From: an uncultured Prevotella sp.
Lineage (GTDB): Bacteria; Bacteroidota; Bacteroidia; Bacteroidales; Bacteroidaceae
NCBI GenBank assembly: GCA_944320355.1
Contig: CALUHC010000035.1
Location: 191,471 to 255,470 of the forward strand
Length of the DNA stretch: 64,000 bases
Direction: 5' to 3'
The translations under genes and the position numbers were made by a program. This document shows positions 17,714 to 27,069 of the stretch, in pieces; the stretch's first letter is position 1; each line of letters begins with the position of its first letter. The notes under the pieces are model-generated. The model did not search any database, was not told where the DNA came from, and saw only the letters and a program-made list of their open reading frames with translations.

Positions 17714-19699
17714 TCACCTCACACGCGTGGCGCGTATCAGGTAGGATATCAAGAGCACGTATGCCACGAGGGCGCACACCTGCGACAGCGGGTTGGCCCA
17801 CCACGCCGAGTAGTCGAAGCTCACGCCGCAGAAGCGCAGCAGCGCGCTGACCACTCCCATGAGCGCGCCTCCGGCTATGAAGCCCGAGGCCAGCAGGTTG
17901 CCCTTCTCGCCGCGCTCGGCGTTCACCTTCGGGTCCTTGGAGCGCGAGGTCACGTACCAGTTGACGGCTCCGCCTACCAGCAGCGGTATGTTGAGCTCCA
18001 TGGGTATGAACATTCCGAGGGCGAAAGCCAGGGCCGGAACCTTGAACAGCGTCAGCACGATGGCTATCGCCGCGCCTATGGCGTAGAGCACCCACGGCGC
18101 GCCCACGCCGCTCATCAGCGGGTCTATCACGGCGGCCATGGCGTTGGCCTGCGGCGCGGCGAGCTGCCCGCTGGCAAATCCGTATGTCTCGTTGAGCAGC
18201 ATCATCACTCCGCCCACGGTGGCGGCAGACACCAGAGTGCCGAGGAACTTCCACGTCTCCTGCTTCTTGGGCGTGGTGCCGAGCCAGTAGCCAATCTTCA
18301 GGTCGGTGACGAACGCGCCCGACATGGACAGGGCCGTGCACACCACGCCGCCCATTATCAGCGCGGCGAGCATTCCGCCGGTGCCTTCCAGGCCCACGGC
18401 CACCATCACCACAGAGGCGAGGATGAGCGTCATCAGCGTCATGCCCGACACGGGGTTTGAGCCCACTATGGCTATGGCGTTGGCGGCCACGGTGGTGAAG
18501 AGGAAGGCTATGACGGCCACGAGCACTATGCCCACGAGGGCGAAGAGCAGGTTGCCGTCCATCACCCCGAACCAGAAGAAGAGGAATATGGCCACGATGG
18601 TGGCTATCGAGCCTATGGCTATCACCTTGAACGATATGTCGCGCTGCGTGCGCAGCTGCTCCTTGCCCGCCTGCTGGCCGCCCTTCATCTCGCGCACGGC
18701 CAGGCTCACAGCGCCCTTGATGATGCCCCACGAGTTGATGATGCCGATGATGCCGGCCATGGCGATGCCGCCGATGCCTATGCTCTTGCCATACTCGGTG
18801 AATATCTGCTCGGGGGTCATGCTGCCCACGGTCTGCGTGATGGCCGGGTTCCACTGGTTGAGCACGTCGCCGCCGAACAGCAGCGCCATGCCCGGCACTA
18901 TGAGCCACCACACGGCGAGCGAGCCGAGGCAGATGATGAGGGCGTACTTCAGGCCCACGATGTAGCCCAAGCCGAGCACGGCTGCGCCGGTGTTGACCTT
19001 GAACACCAGCTTGGCCTTGTCGGCCAGCGTCTCGCCCAGCCCTATCACGCGCGTGGTGAAGTTCTCGTTCCACAGTCCGAAGGTGGCCACCACGAAGTCA
19101 TACAGGCCGCCTATCAGCCCCGCCATGAGCAGCGGCTTGGCCTGGTTGCCGCCCTTGGCGCCGCTCACGAGCACCTGCGTGGTGGCCGTGGCCTCGGGGA
19201 AGGGGTACTTGCCGTGCATATCGCTGACGAAATACTTGCGGAAGGGGATGAGGAACAGTATGCCTATGACGCCTCCGAGCAGCGACGCTATGAATATCTT
19301 GAGGAACGACGCGCTCAGCTCCGGGTACTTGGCCTGCAGGATGTATATGGCCGGCAGGGTGAAGATGGTGCCCGCCACCACGGCCCCCGAGCAGGCTCCG
19401 ATGCTCTGTATTATGACGTTCTCGCCCAGCGCCTTGCTGCGCTTGGCCGCCGTCGACACGCCCACGGCGATGATAGCTATGGGGATGGCGGCCTCGAACA
19501 CCTGCCCTACCTTCAGCCCGAGGTAGGCGGCGGCGGCGGAGAAGAGCATGGCCATGAGCACTCCCCACGTCACCGACCATCCGTTCACCTCGGGATACGC
19601 CTCGCGCGGACTCATTATGGGCTCGTACTTCTCGCCGTCTTTCAGCTCCCGGAAAGCGTTCTCGGGCAGCTGCAATCTTTCGTTTTCGTTATTTTCCAT
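17714..19699 (-). CDS. OPT family oligopeptide transporter
   Basis: The 661-residue inner-membrane protein has 14 or more hydrophobic segments and matches the bacterial OPT family. The opening PREAYPEVNGWSVTWGVLMA and the segment AYLGLKVGQVFEAAIPIAI are typical. Members are proton-coupled importers of peptides or metal chelates. I chose the ATG at 19697-19699; an in-frame TTG 27 bases upstream is less likely. No partner gene is nearby and the substrate is unknown. Confidence 0.9.
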   Translation of the reverse strand: MENNENERLQLPENAFRELKDGEKYEPIMSPREAYPEVNGWSVTWGVLMAMLFSAAAAYLGLKVGQVFEAAIPIAIIAVGVSTAAKRSKALGENVIIQSIGACSGAVVAGTIFTLPAIYILQAKYPELSASFLKIFIASLLGGVIGILFLIPFRKYFVSDMHGKYPFPEATATTQVLVSGAKGGNQAKPLLMAGLIGGLYDFVVATFGLWNENFTTRVIGLGETLADKAKLVFKVNTGAAVLGLGYIVGLKYALIICLGSLAVWWLIVPGMALLFGGDVLNQWNPAITQTVGSMTPEQIFTEYGKSIGIGGIAMAGIIGIINSWGIIKGAVSLAVREMKGGQQAGKEQLRTQRDISFKVIAIGSIATIVAIFLFFWFGVMDGNLLFALVGIVLVAVIAFLFTTVAANAIAIVGSNPVSGMTLMTLILASVVMVAVGLEGTGGMLAALIMGGVVCTALSMSGAFVTDLKIGYWLGTTPKKQETWKFLGTLVSAATVGGVMMLLNETYGFASGQLAAPQANAMAAVIDPLMSGVGAPWVLYAIGAAIAIVLTLFKVPALAFALGMFIPMELNIPLLVGGAVNWYVTSRSKDPKVNAERGEKGNLLASGFIAGGALMGVVSALLRFCGVSFDYSAWWANPLSQVCALVAYVLLISYLIRATRVR

Positions 19700-19739
19700 T
19701 GGTTTGTATGTTTTGTTTTTTGTCAATCAAGGGAGTTTT

Positions 19740-19930
19740 ATTTTGGGAAGTCAAAGAAGTTAACGGAAGTTATCGCTACACTGCGTTCCGCTCGGGAAGT
19801 TAACGGACAATAGCTTTGCAAGCCGCCACCCTGCTTCCCGCACCCGAAGCAATCATACCTCTGCACTCTTCACTCTAAACTCTGCACTGAAGGTAATCAT
19901 ACCTCCGCGCTCTTCACTCTGCGTTCTTCA
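19740..19930. repeat. Repeat words between the OPT and C_GCAxxG genes
   Basis: Bases 19767-19819 carry GAAGTTAACGG twice and end GGACAATAGCTTTG, matching 186-262. Bases 19847-19930 carry two copies of an AATCATACCT-CGC/GCACT-TTCACTCT module like that at 307-350. The second module runs into the 3' end of the neighbouring gene. Confidence 0.65.
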
Positions 19931-20412
19931 CTCTCCAGATACTCCGCGTATATCCTCGCGGCCGATATTATCTGGCGCACGCAGGGGCGGGTCTTGTAGT
20001 ATTCGGCGGTGCGCTCGGAGGCCTCGTAGTCGAGCGGCGCGCCTTTCTTCAGCCTGAGCAGCTCGGAGCAGATGATGGAGCCGTGCTCGCGGCTGAACTC
20101 GGCGGCCAGTTGCTGCACCACCTTGTAGCAGGCCGACTTTCCCTCACGGTCGCCCGGAGTCACCGAGCCGCAGTCCATGCCGGCCAGCACGGCCATGCCG
20201 CACACCGCGCCGCACGTCTGCCGCATACGCCCTATGCCCGCACCGAGGCCCGCGCTGACCCTCAGCGCCTGCTCGCCGCTATATCCGTATATGTCGGCGA
20301 AGGCCGCCACGACGGCCTGCGCACAGTTGAATCCCTGCATGAACAACTCTTCCGCGCGTCTCATCCGCGCCTGCTTGTCTATCTCCATCGTCTTCTGTCC
20401 ATTGTTTGCCAT
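19897..20412 (-). CDS. C_GCAxxG_C_C family redox protein
   Basis: The 171-residue protein fits the family named for its conserved cysteines: Cys30 (FNCAQAV), Cys67 and Cys71 (QTCGAVCGMAVLAG), Cys115 (IICSELL) and Cys144 (RPCVRQII). These are thought to be redox-active or metal-binding; function is not established. The last 12 residues (EERRVKSAEV and the stop) are encoded by the purine-rich repeat module at 19897-19930, so the native C-terminus may have been shorter. Upstream lie two copies of a promoter-bearing repeat. Confidence 0.82.
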   Translation of the reverse strand: MANNGQKTMEIDKQARMRRAEELFMQGFNCAQAVVAAFADIYGYSGEQALRVSAGLGAGIGRMRQTCGAVCGMAVLAGMDCGSVTPGDREGKSACYKVVQQLAAEFSREHGSIICSELLRLKKGAPLDYEASERTAEYYKTRPCVRQIISAARIYAEYLESEERRVKSAEV

Positions 20413-20515
20413 AGCCCGCCCGCAGTGCCGGCAACCCGGTCTCCCGGCCGTCCGCGCACAGGCGGAGCTTAGATTTCTGCCACGCGCCGCACCCGCTGCG
20501 CCGCCTCCGCAACCC

Positions 20516-20650
20516 GTTGATAATCAGCGGGGTTACAAAACGTGCCGTTTCGCCTTGCAAAACGACCTGTTTCGCAGCCTGAAACGGCACGTTTCGGAAA
20601 CCCAAACGGCACGTTTTGCAAGGCGAAACGGCAGGCTTTGATTTTTGACA
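20516..20650 (+). repeat. Type B palindrome-array element, copy B1
   Basis: TTGATAATCA opens the element. Palindromes start at 20537, 20559, 20581, 20603 and 20625 (22-bp steps), and the last runs into the end module GGCAGGCTTTGATTTTTG. Copies B5 and B6 share that end module. Confidence 0.85.
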
Positions 20651-20673
20651 CATATCACCCGGCACGGAAACCG

Positions 20674-20778
20674 CCTGCCGAGCGCAGCCTATCTTCTGCA
20701 AAGATAGTGCAAGAGAGCGCAGTGGGAGCTTGCTCACAAACTGCCGAGCGCAGCCTATCTTCTGCAAAGATAGTGCAA
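20674..20778 (-). repeat. Two direct copies of a promoter-bearing repeat
   Basis: A 38-bp unit (starting CTGCCGAGCGCAGCC) occurs at 20675-20712 and again at 20741-20778, 66 bp apart and identical. Each contains CTATCTT/AAGATAG arms, and on the minus strand a TATCTTTG minus-7 box followed by C (20699-20706 and 20765-20772). They face the C_GCAxxG gene and may be tandem promoters. Confidence 0.7.
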
Positions 20779-20916
20779 AAAAAGCAGTGGGACAAGACTA
20801 AGGCTGTGTTTTTTCGCAACACCCTACGCATCACACCACGGCGCGCACCCGCAGGCACGAGCCTGCCGCCATGGCAAAAAAACGTGAAAAGCCATCGGCT
20901 TTAGGATTAAAATAAG

Positions 20917-20924
20917 TATATTTG
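20917..20924 (+). promoter_or_regulatory. U32 gene promoter, minus-7 box
   Basis: TATATTTG followed by C. The leader is about 140 nt and includes a CCGCCGGC-rich hairpin near 20940. Confidence 0.6.
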
Positions 20925-21071
20925 CAAGCGGATTCTGCCCGCCGGCAAGCGGGCAAGGCAACTCCCTCGCAGACAAGGCGAAGGCCGGAAGGAAAGCCGG
21001 CGCCACACTTTCTCACGATGACAGACGGTGCCGCCACATGGCAGCACCGCAAATTTATATGCCAATAAAAG

Positions 21072-22322
21072 ATGAAAGAAACCATTGACAACTTTGAGAT
21101 AATGGCCCCGGTGGGGTCGCGAGAGAGCCTGGCCGCGGCCATACAGGCCGGTGCCGACTCGGTTTACTTCGGCATAGGGCGGCTGAACATGAGGGCGCAC
21201 TCGGCCAGCACGTTCACCGCCGACGACCTGCGCGACATAGCATCCGAGTGCGCCGCGCACGGCATAAAGACCTACCTGACGGTCAACACCATAATCTATG
21301 ACGAGGACATGGACGCCATGCGCCAGACCGTCGACGCGGCACTCCACGCCGGCATCAGCGCCGTCATAGCCAGCGACGTGGCCGTGATGGACTATTGCCG
21401 CCGCGTGGGCATGGAGGTCCACCTCTCCACGCAGCTCAACATAAGCAACACCGAGGCCCTGCGCTTCTACTCCCGCTATGCCGACGTGGCCGTGCTGGCG
21501 CGCGAGCTGCGCCTGGAGCAGGTGGCTGAGATACACCGCCGCATAGAGCAGGAGCGCATCTGCGGCCCCTCGGGGCAGCCCGTGCGCATAGAGATGTTCT
21601 GCCACGGCGCGCTCTGCATGGCCATAAGCGGCAAGTGCTACATGAGCCTCGACAACGCGGGCCGCTCGGCCAACCGCGGCGAGTGCGTGCAGATATGCCG
21701 CCGCTCGTACACCGTCACCGACACGGAGACGGGCTGCCAGCTCGAGATAGACAACAAGTACATCATGAGCCCCAAGGACCTCAAGACCATACGCTTCATA
21801 GACCGCATGATGGAAAGCGGCGTGAGGGTGTTCAAGATAGAGGGCCGCGCGCGCGGGCCGGAGTATGTCTACACCGTGGTGAGATGCTACAAGGAGGCCA
21901 TCGGGGCCGTGCTCGACGGCACGTTCACCGACGGGCGCAAGGACGAGTGGGACCGCAGGCTCGCCACCGTGTTCAACCGCGGCTTCTGGGACGGCTACTA
22001 CCAGGGGCAGACCCTCGGCGAGTGGAACCGCAACTACGGCTCGAACGCCACCGAGCGCAAGGTCTACGTGGGCCGGGGAGTGAAGTATTTCTCCAAGATA
22101 GGGGTCGCCGAGTTCAGCGTCGACGCCGCCGAGTTCAGCGTGGGCGACAAGATGCTCATCACCGGACCGACCACTGGAGTGCTCTATGTGACCCCCGACG
22201 AGATACACGACGACGTGCAGGCCGTGCAGACAGCGCGCCAAGGCACCCGCGTGGCCTTCCGCGTGCCGGCCAAGGTGCGCCCCAGCGACAAGCTGTTCCG
22301 CATAGACAGCACCGCCGAATGA
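21072..22322 (+). CDS. Peptidase U32 family protein (RNA hydroxylation type)
   Basis: The 416-residue protein opens with the U32 signature IMAPVGSRESLAAAIQAGAD and YFGIGRLNMRA. It has a conserved cysteine cluster: Cys177 and Cys182 (MFCHGALCMA), Cys189 (GKCYMS) and Cys205/Cys209 (ECVQICRR), as in members that bind an Fe-S cluster. U32 proteins were first called collagenases, but better-studied members (TrhP, RlhA) hydroxylate tRNA U34 or 23S rRNA cytidine. Which RNA this one modifies cannot be told here. A C-terminal beta domain (about 335-416) follows. Monocistronic. Confidence 0.88.
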   Translation: MKETIDNFEIMAPVGSRESLAAAIQAGADSVYFGIGRLNMRAHSASTFTADDLRDIASECAAHGIKTYLTVNTIIYDEDMDAMRQTVDAALHAGISAVIASDVAVMDYCRRVGMEVHLSTQLNISNTEALRFYSRYADVAVLARELRLEQVAEIHRRIEQERICGPSGQPVRIEMFCHGALCMAISGKCYMSLDNAGRSANRGECVQICRRSYTVTDTETGCQLEIDNKYIMSPKDLKTIRFIDRMMESGVRVFKIEGRARGPEYVYTVVRCYKEAIGAVLDGTFTDGRKDEWDRRLATVFNRGFWDGYYQGQTLGEWNRNYGSNATERKVYVGRGVKYFSKIGVAEFSVDAAEFSVGDKMLITGPTTGVLYVTPDEIHDDVQAVQTARQGTRVAFRVPAKVRPSDKLFRIDSTAE

Positions 22323-22614
22323 GCCGCGCGACACACCTGCCCGAGACCAGCGGCCGCCTGATGGCGTGCTGCCGGGCGCGGAGCGATGCAAAAAAGAAAT
22401 GAATATCCGCAATCTGCCAAGTAGTCACAGGGAGTTAACGGGAGTTAGGCTACCTTACGGTCGCCCGGAGTTAGCGGACGATAGCTTTAGTGGGTAGCGT
22501 CCGCTAACTCCATGAACGAGCGCAGCGAGTGATGACTCCAGTTAACTCCGGATAACTCCAAGCATTTGGCAGAATGCGGATAATTATTAAAAATAAAACA
22601 AAAGACAATCGAAT
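22323..22614. other. U32-sufE gap with inverted GGAGTTAA words
   Basis: Bases 22431-22560 contain GGAGTTAACGG, GGACGATAGCTTTAG and then the same words reversed (CGTCCGCTAACTCC, GTTAACTCCGG). The whole can fold back on itself. Otherwise non-coding. Confidence 0.6.
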
Positions 22615-23040
22615 ATGACAATCAACGAAGCACAAGACGAGGTGATAGAGGAGTTCTCCGACCTCACCGACTGGATGGACAGGTACCAGCTGCTGATAGA
22701 CCTGGGCAACGAGCAGCAGCCGCTCGACGACAAGTACAAGACCGAGAGCAACCTCATAGACGGCTGCCAGAGCCGCGTGTGGCTGCAGGCCGACTATGAG
22801 GGCGGGCGGATAACGTTCAGCGCCGAGAGCGACGCGCTCATAGTGAAGGGCATCATAGCCCTGCTCATACGCGTGCTCAGCGGCCACACGCCCGACGAGA
22901 TTCTGTCGGCCGACCTGTATTTCATCGACCGCATAGGGCTGAAGGAGCACCTCAGCCCCACGCGCAGCAACGGCCTGCTGGCCATGATAAAGCAGATGCG
23001 CGTGTACGCCCTGGCCTTCAAGGCCAAGGAGGAAGCGTAA
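22615..23040 (+). CDS. sufE: SufE, cysteine desulfurase-activating sulfur acceptor
   Basis: SufE accepts persulfide from SufS and passes it to the SufBCD scaffold in Fe-S cluster assembly. The 141-residue length fits the family (about 138-145). The sulfur-accepting residue is Cys51 in LIDGCQSRVW, the defining motif, and KTESNLIDGCQS and LIRVLSGHTPDEI are family segments. No other suf gene is nearby, which is common in Bacteroidales, where sufE often stands apart from sufBCDS. Confidence 0.94.
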   Translation: MTINEAQDEVIEEFSDLTDWMDRYQLLIDLGNEQQPLDDKYKTESNLIDGCQSRVWLQADYEGGRITFSAESDALIVKGIIALLIRVLSGHTPDEILSADLYFIDRIGLKEHLSPTRSNGLLAMIKQMRVYALAFKAKEEA

Positions 23041-23128
23041 GAGCCGGATGCCCATCATGCCACGGAAGGCGCGGAGAGAGGCCGCGCCACGCGGCACAGA
23101 GCGCACCATGCAGCCCTAAGAGACATTT

Positions 23129-24349
23129 ATGCAACACACACCTTGCCCCACCTTACGCACCATGGCGGTGACCGCGGCCTTGTGGACGGCAGCCGGGAGC
23201 GGGCTTGCCGCACCGGCCGGGAAGGCCGACACACCACCGGACACCGACACGACGAGGCTCGTGCACCGCATAGAGGCCGAATACACCACGGGCGGAATAC
23301 TGCACACCAACGGCTATCTGACAGGCGAGAACGCCGAGGGCCGCGTGATGAACCACGCCTCGACCCTGGCCCTGAAGTACGCCTTCATGCCGCCGCAGGG
23401 CAGCCTGCAGGCAGCCATCTACCGCGGGGCGTACCAGGGGGTGGGCGTGTCTGCGGGCCGCTTCAACCACCTGCTGGGCAACCCCGTGTCGGCCTTCGTG
23501 TTCCAGGGCGCGCGCATATTCACGCCAGCCAGGCGGCTGTCGCTCAACTACGAGTGGAACTTAGGCCTCACCTTCGGCTGGAAGCCCTACGACGCTGAGA
23601 CCAATCCCGACAACCGCATCATAGGCTCGAACGTCACGGCCTACATCGCCGCCGGGCTGTACCTGTGCTACCGGGTCACCCCGTGGCTCGACATCAACGC
23701 CGGCATCAACGCCGCCCACTACTCCAACGGCAACACATCATATCCCAACGCGGGGCTGAACACGCTCGGCGCAAGCCTCTCGGCGGCCTGCTACGTGGGC
23801 CGCCGGCTGCCCGAACCCGCCCGGCGGACCCTGCCGAGCTTCCGCCGCCACGTCAGCTACGACATCACCGTGTTCGGCGCGTGGCGCAGGCGAGGCGCCG
23901 ACGCGATGGGCGACGGCACCATATACGCGCTGCCGGGCACATACGCCGTAGCCGGACTGAACTTCAACCCGATGTACAACATAAACCACTGGCTCAACGC
24001 CGGGGTGTCGCTCGACGCCGTCTACGACCGCAGCGCAAACCTTTACTTCGAGTCGGGCCACATATCCGCAGCCAACCTGCGCCGCCCGCCGGTCCGCCGG
24101 CAGATGGCCGCCGGACTGTCGGCAAGGGCGGAGTTCGTGATGCCCTACTTCACCATAAACCTCGGAGTGGGCAAGAACGTGATAGGGGCACACGGCGACT
24201 TCAGCAACATATACCAGATACTGGCACTCAAGGTGAACGTCTACAAAGGCTCGTTCCTGCACATAGGCTACTGCCTCGACGGCTTCAAGAACCCCAACTA
24301 CCTGATGCTCGGCATAGGATACAGGCTCAACGGGAAGAGGAAATGGTGA
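23129..24349 (+). CDS. Acyloxyacyl hydrolase / lipid A 3-O-deacylase (PagL-like)
   Basis: The 406-residue protein has a predicted signal peptide (about 1-28) and a C-terminal half of alternating strands ending MLGIGYRLNGKRKW, as in outer-membrane barrels. The segment INAAHYSNGNTSYPNAGLN (about 194-212) carries the His197-x-Ser199 pair used by PagL-type lipid A 3-O-deacylases. The Bacteroidetes members are annotated as acyloxyacyl hydrolases and are about twice as long as Pseudomonas PagL, as here. It would remove an acyl chain from lipid A at the cell surface. An internal Met at residue 12 is an alternative start. Confidence 0.78.
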   Translation: MQHTPCPTLRTMAVTAALWTAAGSGLAAPAGKADTPPDTDTTRLVHRIEAEYTTGGILHTNGYLTGENAEGRVMNHASTLALKYAFMPPQGSLQAAIYRGAYQGVGVSAGRFNHLLGNPVSAFVFQGARIFTPARRLSLNYEWNLGLTFGWKPYDAETNPDNRIIGSNVTAYIAAGLYLCYRVTPWLDINAGINAAHYSNGNTSYPNAGLNTLGASLSAACYVGRRLPEPARRTLPSFRRHVSYDITVFGAWRRRGADAMGDGTIYALPGTYAVAGLNFNPMYNINHWLNAGVSLDAVYDRSANLYFESGHISAANLRRPPVRRQMAAGLSARAEFVMPYFTINLGVGKNVIGAHGDFSNIYQILALKVNVYKGSFLHIGYCLDGFKNPNYLMLGIGYRLNGKRKW

Positions 24350-24511
24350 CCATGCCGCCGCCGGGCACGCAAAAGCGAGGCGGCGGAAACGAGGCGGCGC
24401 GCGGCAACACGGGCACGGCGAAAGCCATGCACCGCACTGCGCAGGCAAAAGGAAGGAGTGAACCAAACCCGTGGTCAATTGTGCGCGGACACCCGAACGC
24501 GGCAAGTTGCG

Positions 24512-24731
24512 GTTAACCTTTTTATGTTAAAGGCAACGGAAGCGGGCACCACGACCAACCATCTGATTGCCAACGAGTTGCGAAACGTGCCGTTTGAACT
24601 TGCAAAACGGCGCGTTTTGCGCTGCGATATGTGCCGTTTTGCATTGCGAAACGGCTCGTTTCAGGAGGCAAAAAGGCACAGACGGAAAACCAAGGCACGG
24701 CGCGCCGTTTTTAGTTGCGTATCTGCAAGTA
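24512..24731 (-). repeat. Type A palindrome-array element, copy A3
   Basis: GGTTAACCTTTTTATGTTAA opens the element (24511-24530). Palindromes start at 24582, 24604, 24626, 24648 and, degenerate, 24670. It ends with GTTGCGTATCTGCAAGT. It sits between convergent genes. A frame from the ATG at 24524 runs through the array, but I regard it as non-coding (see findings). Confidence 0.85.
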
Positions 24732-24845
24732 GCGGCAAACAGCGCACACCACATTTCGAGCAAGCAAAAACAACCGACAGGCATACGGCTTGCCATGCCG
24801 AAGCTGAAGCCTCTTCGGCAGCCGGCAAACCCGGAGCAACTACTG

Positions 24846-24887
24846 AAAAAGGCCCCGCCAGCCACTCATCGCAAGGGCCGGCGGGGC
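24846..24887 (-). terminator. buk operon terminator
   Basis: GCCCCGCC and GGCGGGGC (24852-24859, 24880-24887) pair, with GCC/GGC extending the stem. On the minus strand five T follow. Confidence 0.75.
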
Positions 24888-24938
24888 AACAGAGGTATGA
24901 AAAACAACAATCAGCCGGGGCGAACCGCGCCCACGGCC

Positions 24939-26042
24939 TCAGTCCGTCCGGCAGGCGCTGACCAGCCCTTCGCGGCAGTCTTCGCCCGTATATTCCATCA
25001 ATGGCAGCTCACCCTGCAACACCTTCATGGCGTTGTAGGCCAGCGAGAGCATCTCGTTCTCGCCCGGCATCACCACAACCGGTGCGAGATAGCCTATCTG
25101 CGGGCGCAGCAACCCCACGCAATAGGCACTGTGGGCAATGCCACCGGTGATGATTATGGCATCGGCTTGCCCCCCGAGAGCCACGTACATTGAGCCTATC
25201 TGCTTGGCCACGTTGTACATCATGGCATCGAGCACGGTGGCATGGGGCTGCCGGCCGGCCTCTGCCTCGGCGGCAATGGTTATCATGTCGTTGCTGCCCG
25301 TCCAGGCGGTCAGCCCTCCCTTGCCGCATATCATGCGCTTTACCTGCCTCAGAGTGTACTTGCCGCTGAAGCAAAGCTCGGCCAGCTGCATGACAGGGAG
25401 CGTGCCGGCGCGCTCGGGTGTGAACGGCCCCTCGCCGCCAAGCGCGTTGTTCACGTCTATGACGCGGCCATGGCGGTGCGCCCCCACAGAGATGCCGCCG
25501 CCGAGATGGGCCACGATGAGGTTCATGTCCTCGTAGCTACGGCCCGCCGAAGCGGCGTAACGCCTGGCCACAGCCTTCTGGTTGAGGGCGTGGAACACCG
25601 ACCGACGCTCAAGCTCGGGCACGCCGCTGATGCGCGCCACGGGCAGCAGCTCGTCCACGACCACGGGGTCGGCCGTGAAGGCGGGGCACCCGCAGGCGGC
25701 CGCCAGCTCGTCGGCAATGAGCGCGCCGAGGTTGCAGGCGTGCTCCATCTCGGCGTGCAGGAGGTCGTGCTTCATGCGCTCGTTGACGGCATACACACCG
25801 CCGCGCAGCGGCTTGAGCAGCCCGCCGCGCCCTATCACCGCGTCGAAGGCGCACTCTATGCCGCCATCGCGCAGCTTGCCGAGCACGAAGTCGCGGCGAT
25901 AGGCATACTGGTCCGTGACGCGCTCGAAGCGCGCCAACTCACTCACCGGATGGTGGGCTCCGGCCGTCCACACCTGTCGGTCGCCCTCGAACACGGCAAT
26001 CTTGGTCGAGGTGGAACCTGGATTGATAACGAGTATCCTCAT
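24939..26042 (-). CDS. buk: Butyrate kinase
   Basis: Buk converts butyryl phosphate and ADP to butyrate and ATP, the last step of one fermentative route; it can also act on branched acyl phosphates. The 367-residue product has the acetokinase-fold signatures LVINPGSTSTKIAVFE (1-20) and VAHLGGGISVGAHRHG (about 187), plus GGIAHS near the end. It starts 17 bases after ptb and has its own downstream terminator. The pair is a classic ptb-buk operon. Confidence 0.95.
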   Translation of the reverse strand: MRILVINPGSTSTKIAVFEGDRQVWTAGAHHPVSELARFERVTDQYAYRRDFVLGKLRDGGIECAFDAVIGRGGLLKPLRGGVYAVNERMKHDLLHAEMEHACNLGALIADELAAACGCPAFTADPVVVDELLPVARISGVPELERRSVFHALNQKAVARRYAASAGRSYEDMNLIVAHLGGGISVGAHRHGRVIDVNNALGGEGPFTPERAGTLPVMQLAELCFSGKYTLRQVKRMICGKGGLTAWTGSNDMITIAAEAEAGRQPHATVLDAMMYNVAKQIGSMYVALGGQADAIIITGGIAHSAYCVGLLRPQIGYLAPVVVMPGENEMLSLAYNAMKVLQGELPLMEYTGEDCREGLVSACRTD

Positions 26043-26059
26043 ATACAGTTCGCTTTATG

Positions 26060-26977
26060 TTATATGGCAGAGCCCGCAAGGCAGGCCAACGCCAGACTGT
26101 TGTACTTAGATTCGCCCGAGTCTGCGCGCGAGGCGAGCACCACGGGGGCGGTGGTGCCGCAGAGCATCCCCGCCATTGCCGCCTTGCCGAAGAAGGAGAC
26201 GGTCTTGTAGAACACGTTGCCCGACTCGATGTTCGGGAACACCAGCACGTCGGCAGAGCCGGCCACGGGCGAGCAGATGCCCTTTATCTGCCCGCTGCCG
26301 GCGTCGCAGGCCGTCTTCACGTCCATCGGGCCGTCCACCATAGCGTTGCCGTAGTCGCCGTTGCGGGCGCGCCTTTTCAGCTCCTCATAGCTCAGGGTGT
26401 GGGGGAACTTCTCGCTGACCTTCTCCGTGCAGTGCACCAACGCCACGCGCGGGGCGCCCACGCCGAAGGCCCGGCAGACGGACACGGCGTAGCGCACCAT
26501 GGCGTCGAACTGCTCCGTGGTGGGCCTCGGAATCACCGCCACGTCGGTGGCGAACAGCAGCTTGCCGTAGCCCGGGGCCTGTACCACCGTCACATGACTC
26601 ATCACCCTGCCCTGCTCCAGCAGCCCGCACTCCTTGTCGAGCACGGCGTGGAGCATGTTGTCGGTGTTTATGCAGCCCTTCATCAGCACGTCGGCCATGC
26701 CGCTCCTCACTATGGCCACGGCCTCGCGGGCAGCCTCGTCGGGCGTTCCCGCCGTGCGGACATCCACCCGCCCGGGGTGGCGGCGGCACACTTCGGCCAC
26801 GTCCCAACGGCACTCTCCGCCGTTCACCAGCACGAAGTCGGCCACCTGCTCGTCGAGAGCGCGCTTTATCACATACTCGGTATGCGAGTCGCCGGGACAC
26901 ACCACAGCCACCCGCCTGCGCTTTGGCATGGAGCGCAACAATGCCACAAGTCCGTCGAAATTGGTTATGCTCTGCAT
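26060..26977 (-). CDS. ptb: Phosphate butyryltransferase
   Basis: Ptb exchanges CoA for phosphate on butyryl-CoA. The 305-residue product is of the Pta/Ptb fold: VLMKGCINTDNMLHAVLD, VVIPRPTTEQ and the C-terminal ANV/FPNIESGNVFYKTVSFF segment with SRADSGESKYNSLALA. Order and spacing with buk are as in clostridia and oral Bacteroidales. No butyryl-CoA dehydrogenase or crotonase is in the window, so the acyl-CoA source is not visible. Confidence 0.94.
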   Translation of the reverse strand: MQSITNFDGLVALLRSMPKRRRVAVVCPGDSHTEYVIKRALDEQVADFVLVNGGECRWDVAEVCRRHPGRVDVRTAGTPDEAAREAVAIVRSGMADVLMKGCINTDNMLHAVLDKECGLLEQGRVMSHVTVVQAPGYGKLLFATDVAVIPRPTTEQFDAMVRYAVSVCRAFGVGAPRVALVHCTEKVSEKFPHTLSYEELKRRARNGDYGNAMVDGPMDVKTACDAGSGQIKGICSPVAGSADVLVFPNIESGNVFYKTVSFFGKAAMAGMLCGTTAPVVLASRADSGESKYNSLALACLAGSAI

Positions 26978-27061
26978 CGCGTTGTGTTATTTTGTTACGT
27001 ATATAATGCAACCGGAGCTATGTGGACCTATCCACAACCCGCCGAAAGCATCGATTTTCTG

Positions 27062-27069
27062 CAAATTTA
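27062..27069 (-). promoter_or_regulatory. ptb-buk promoter, minus-7 box
   Basis: TAAATTTG on the minus strand followed by C, about 85 bases before the ptb start. Confidence 0.6.
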
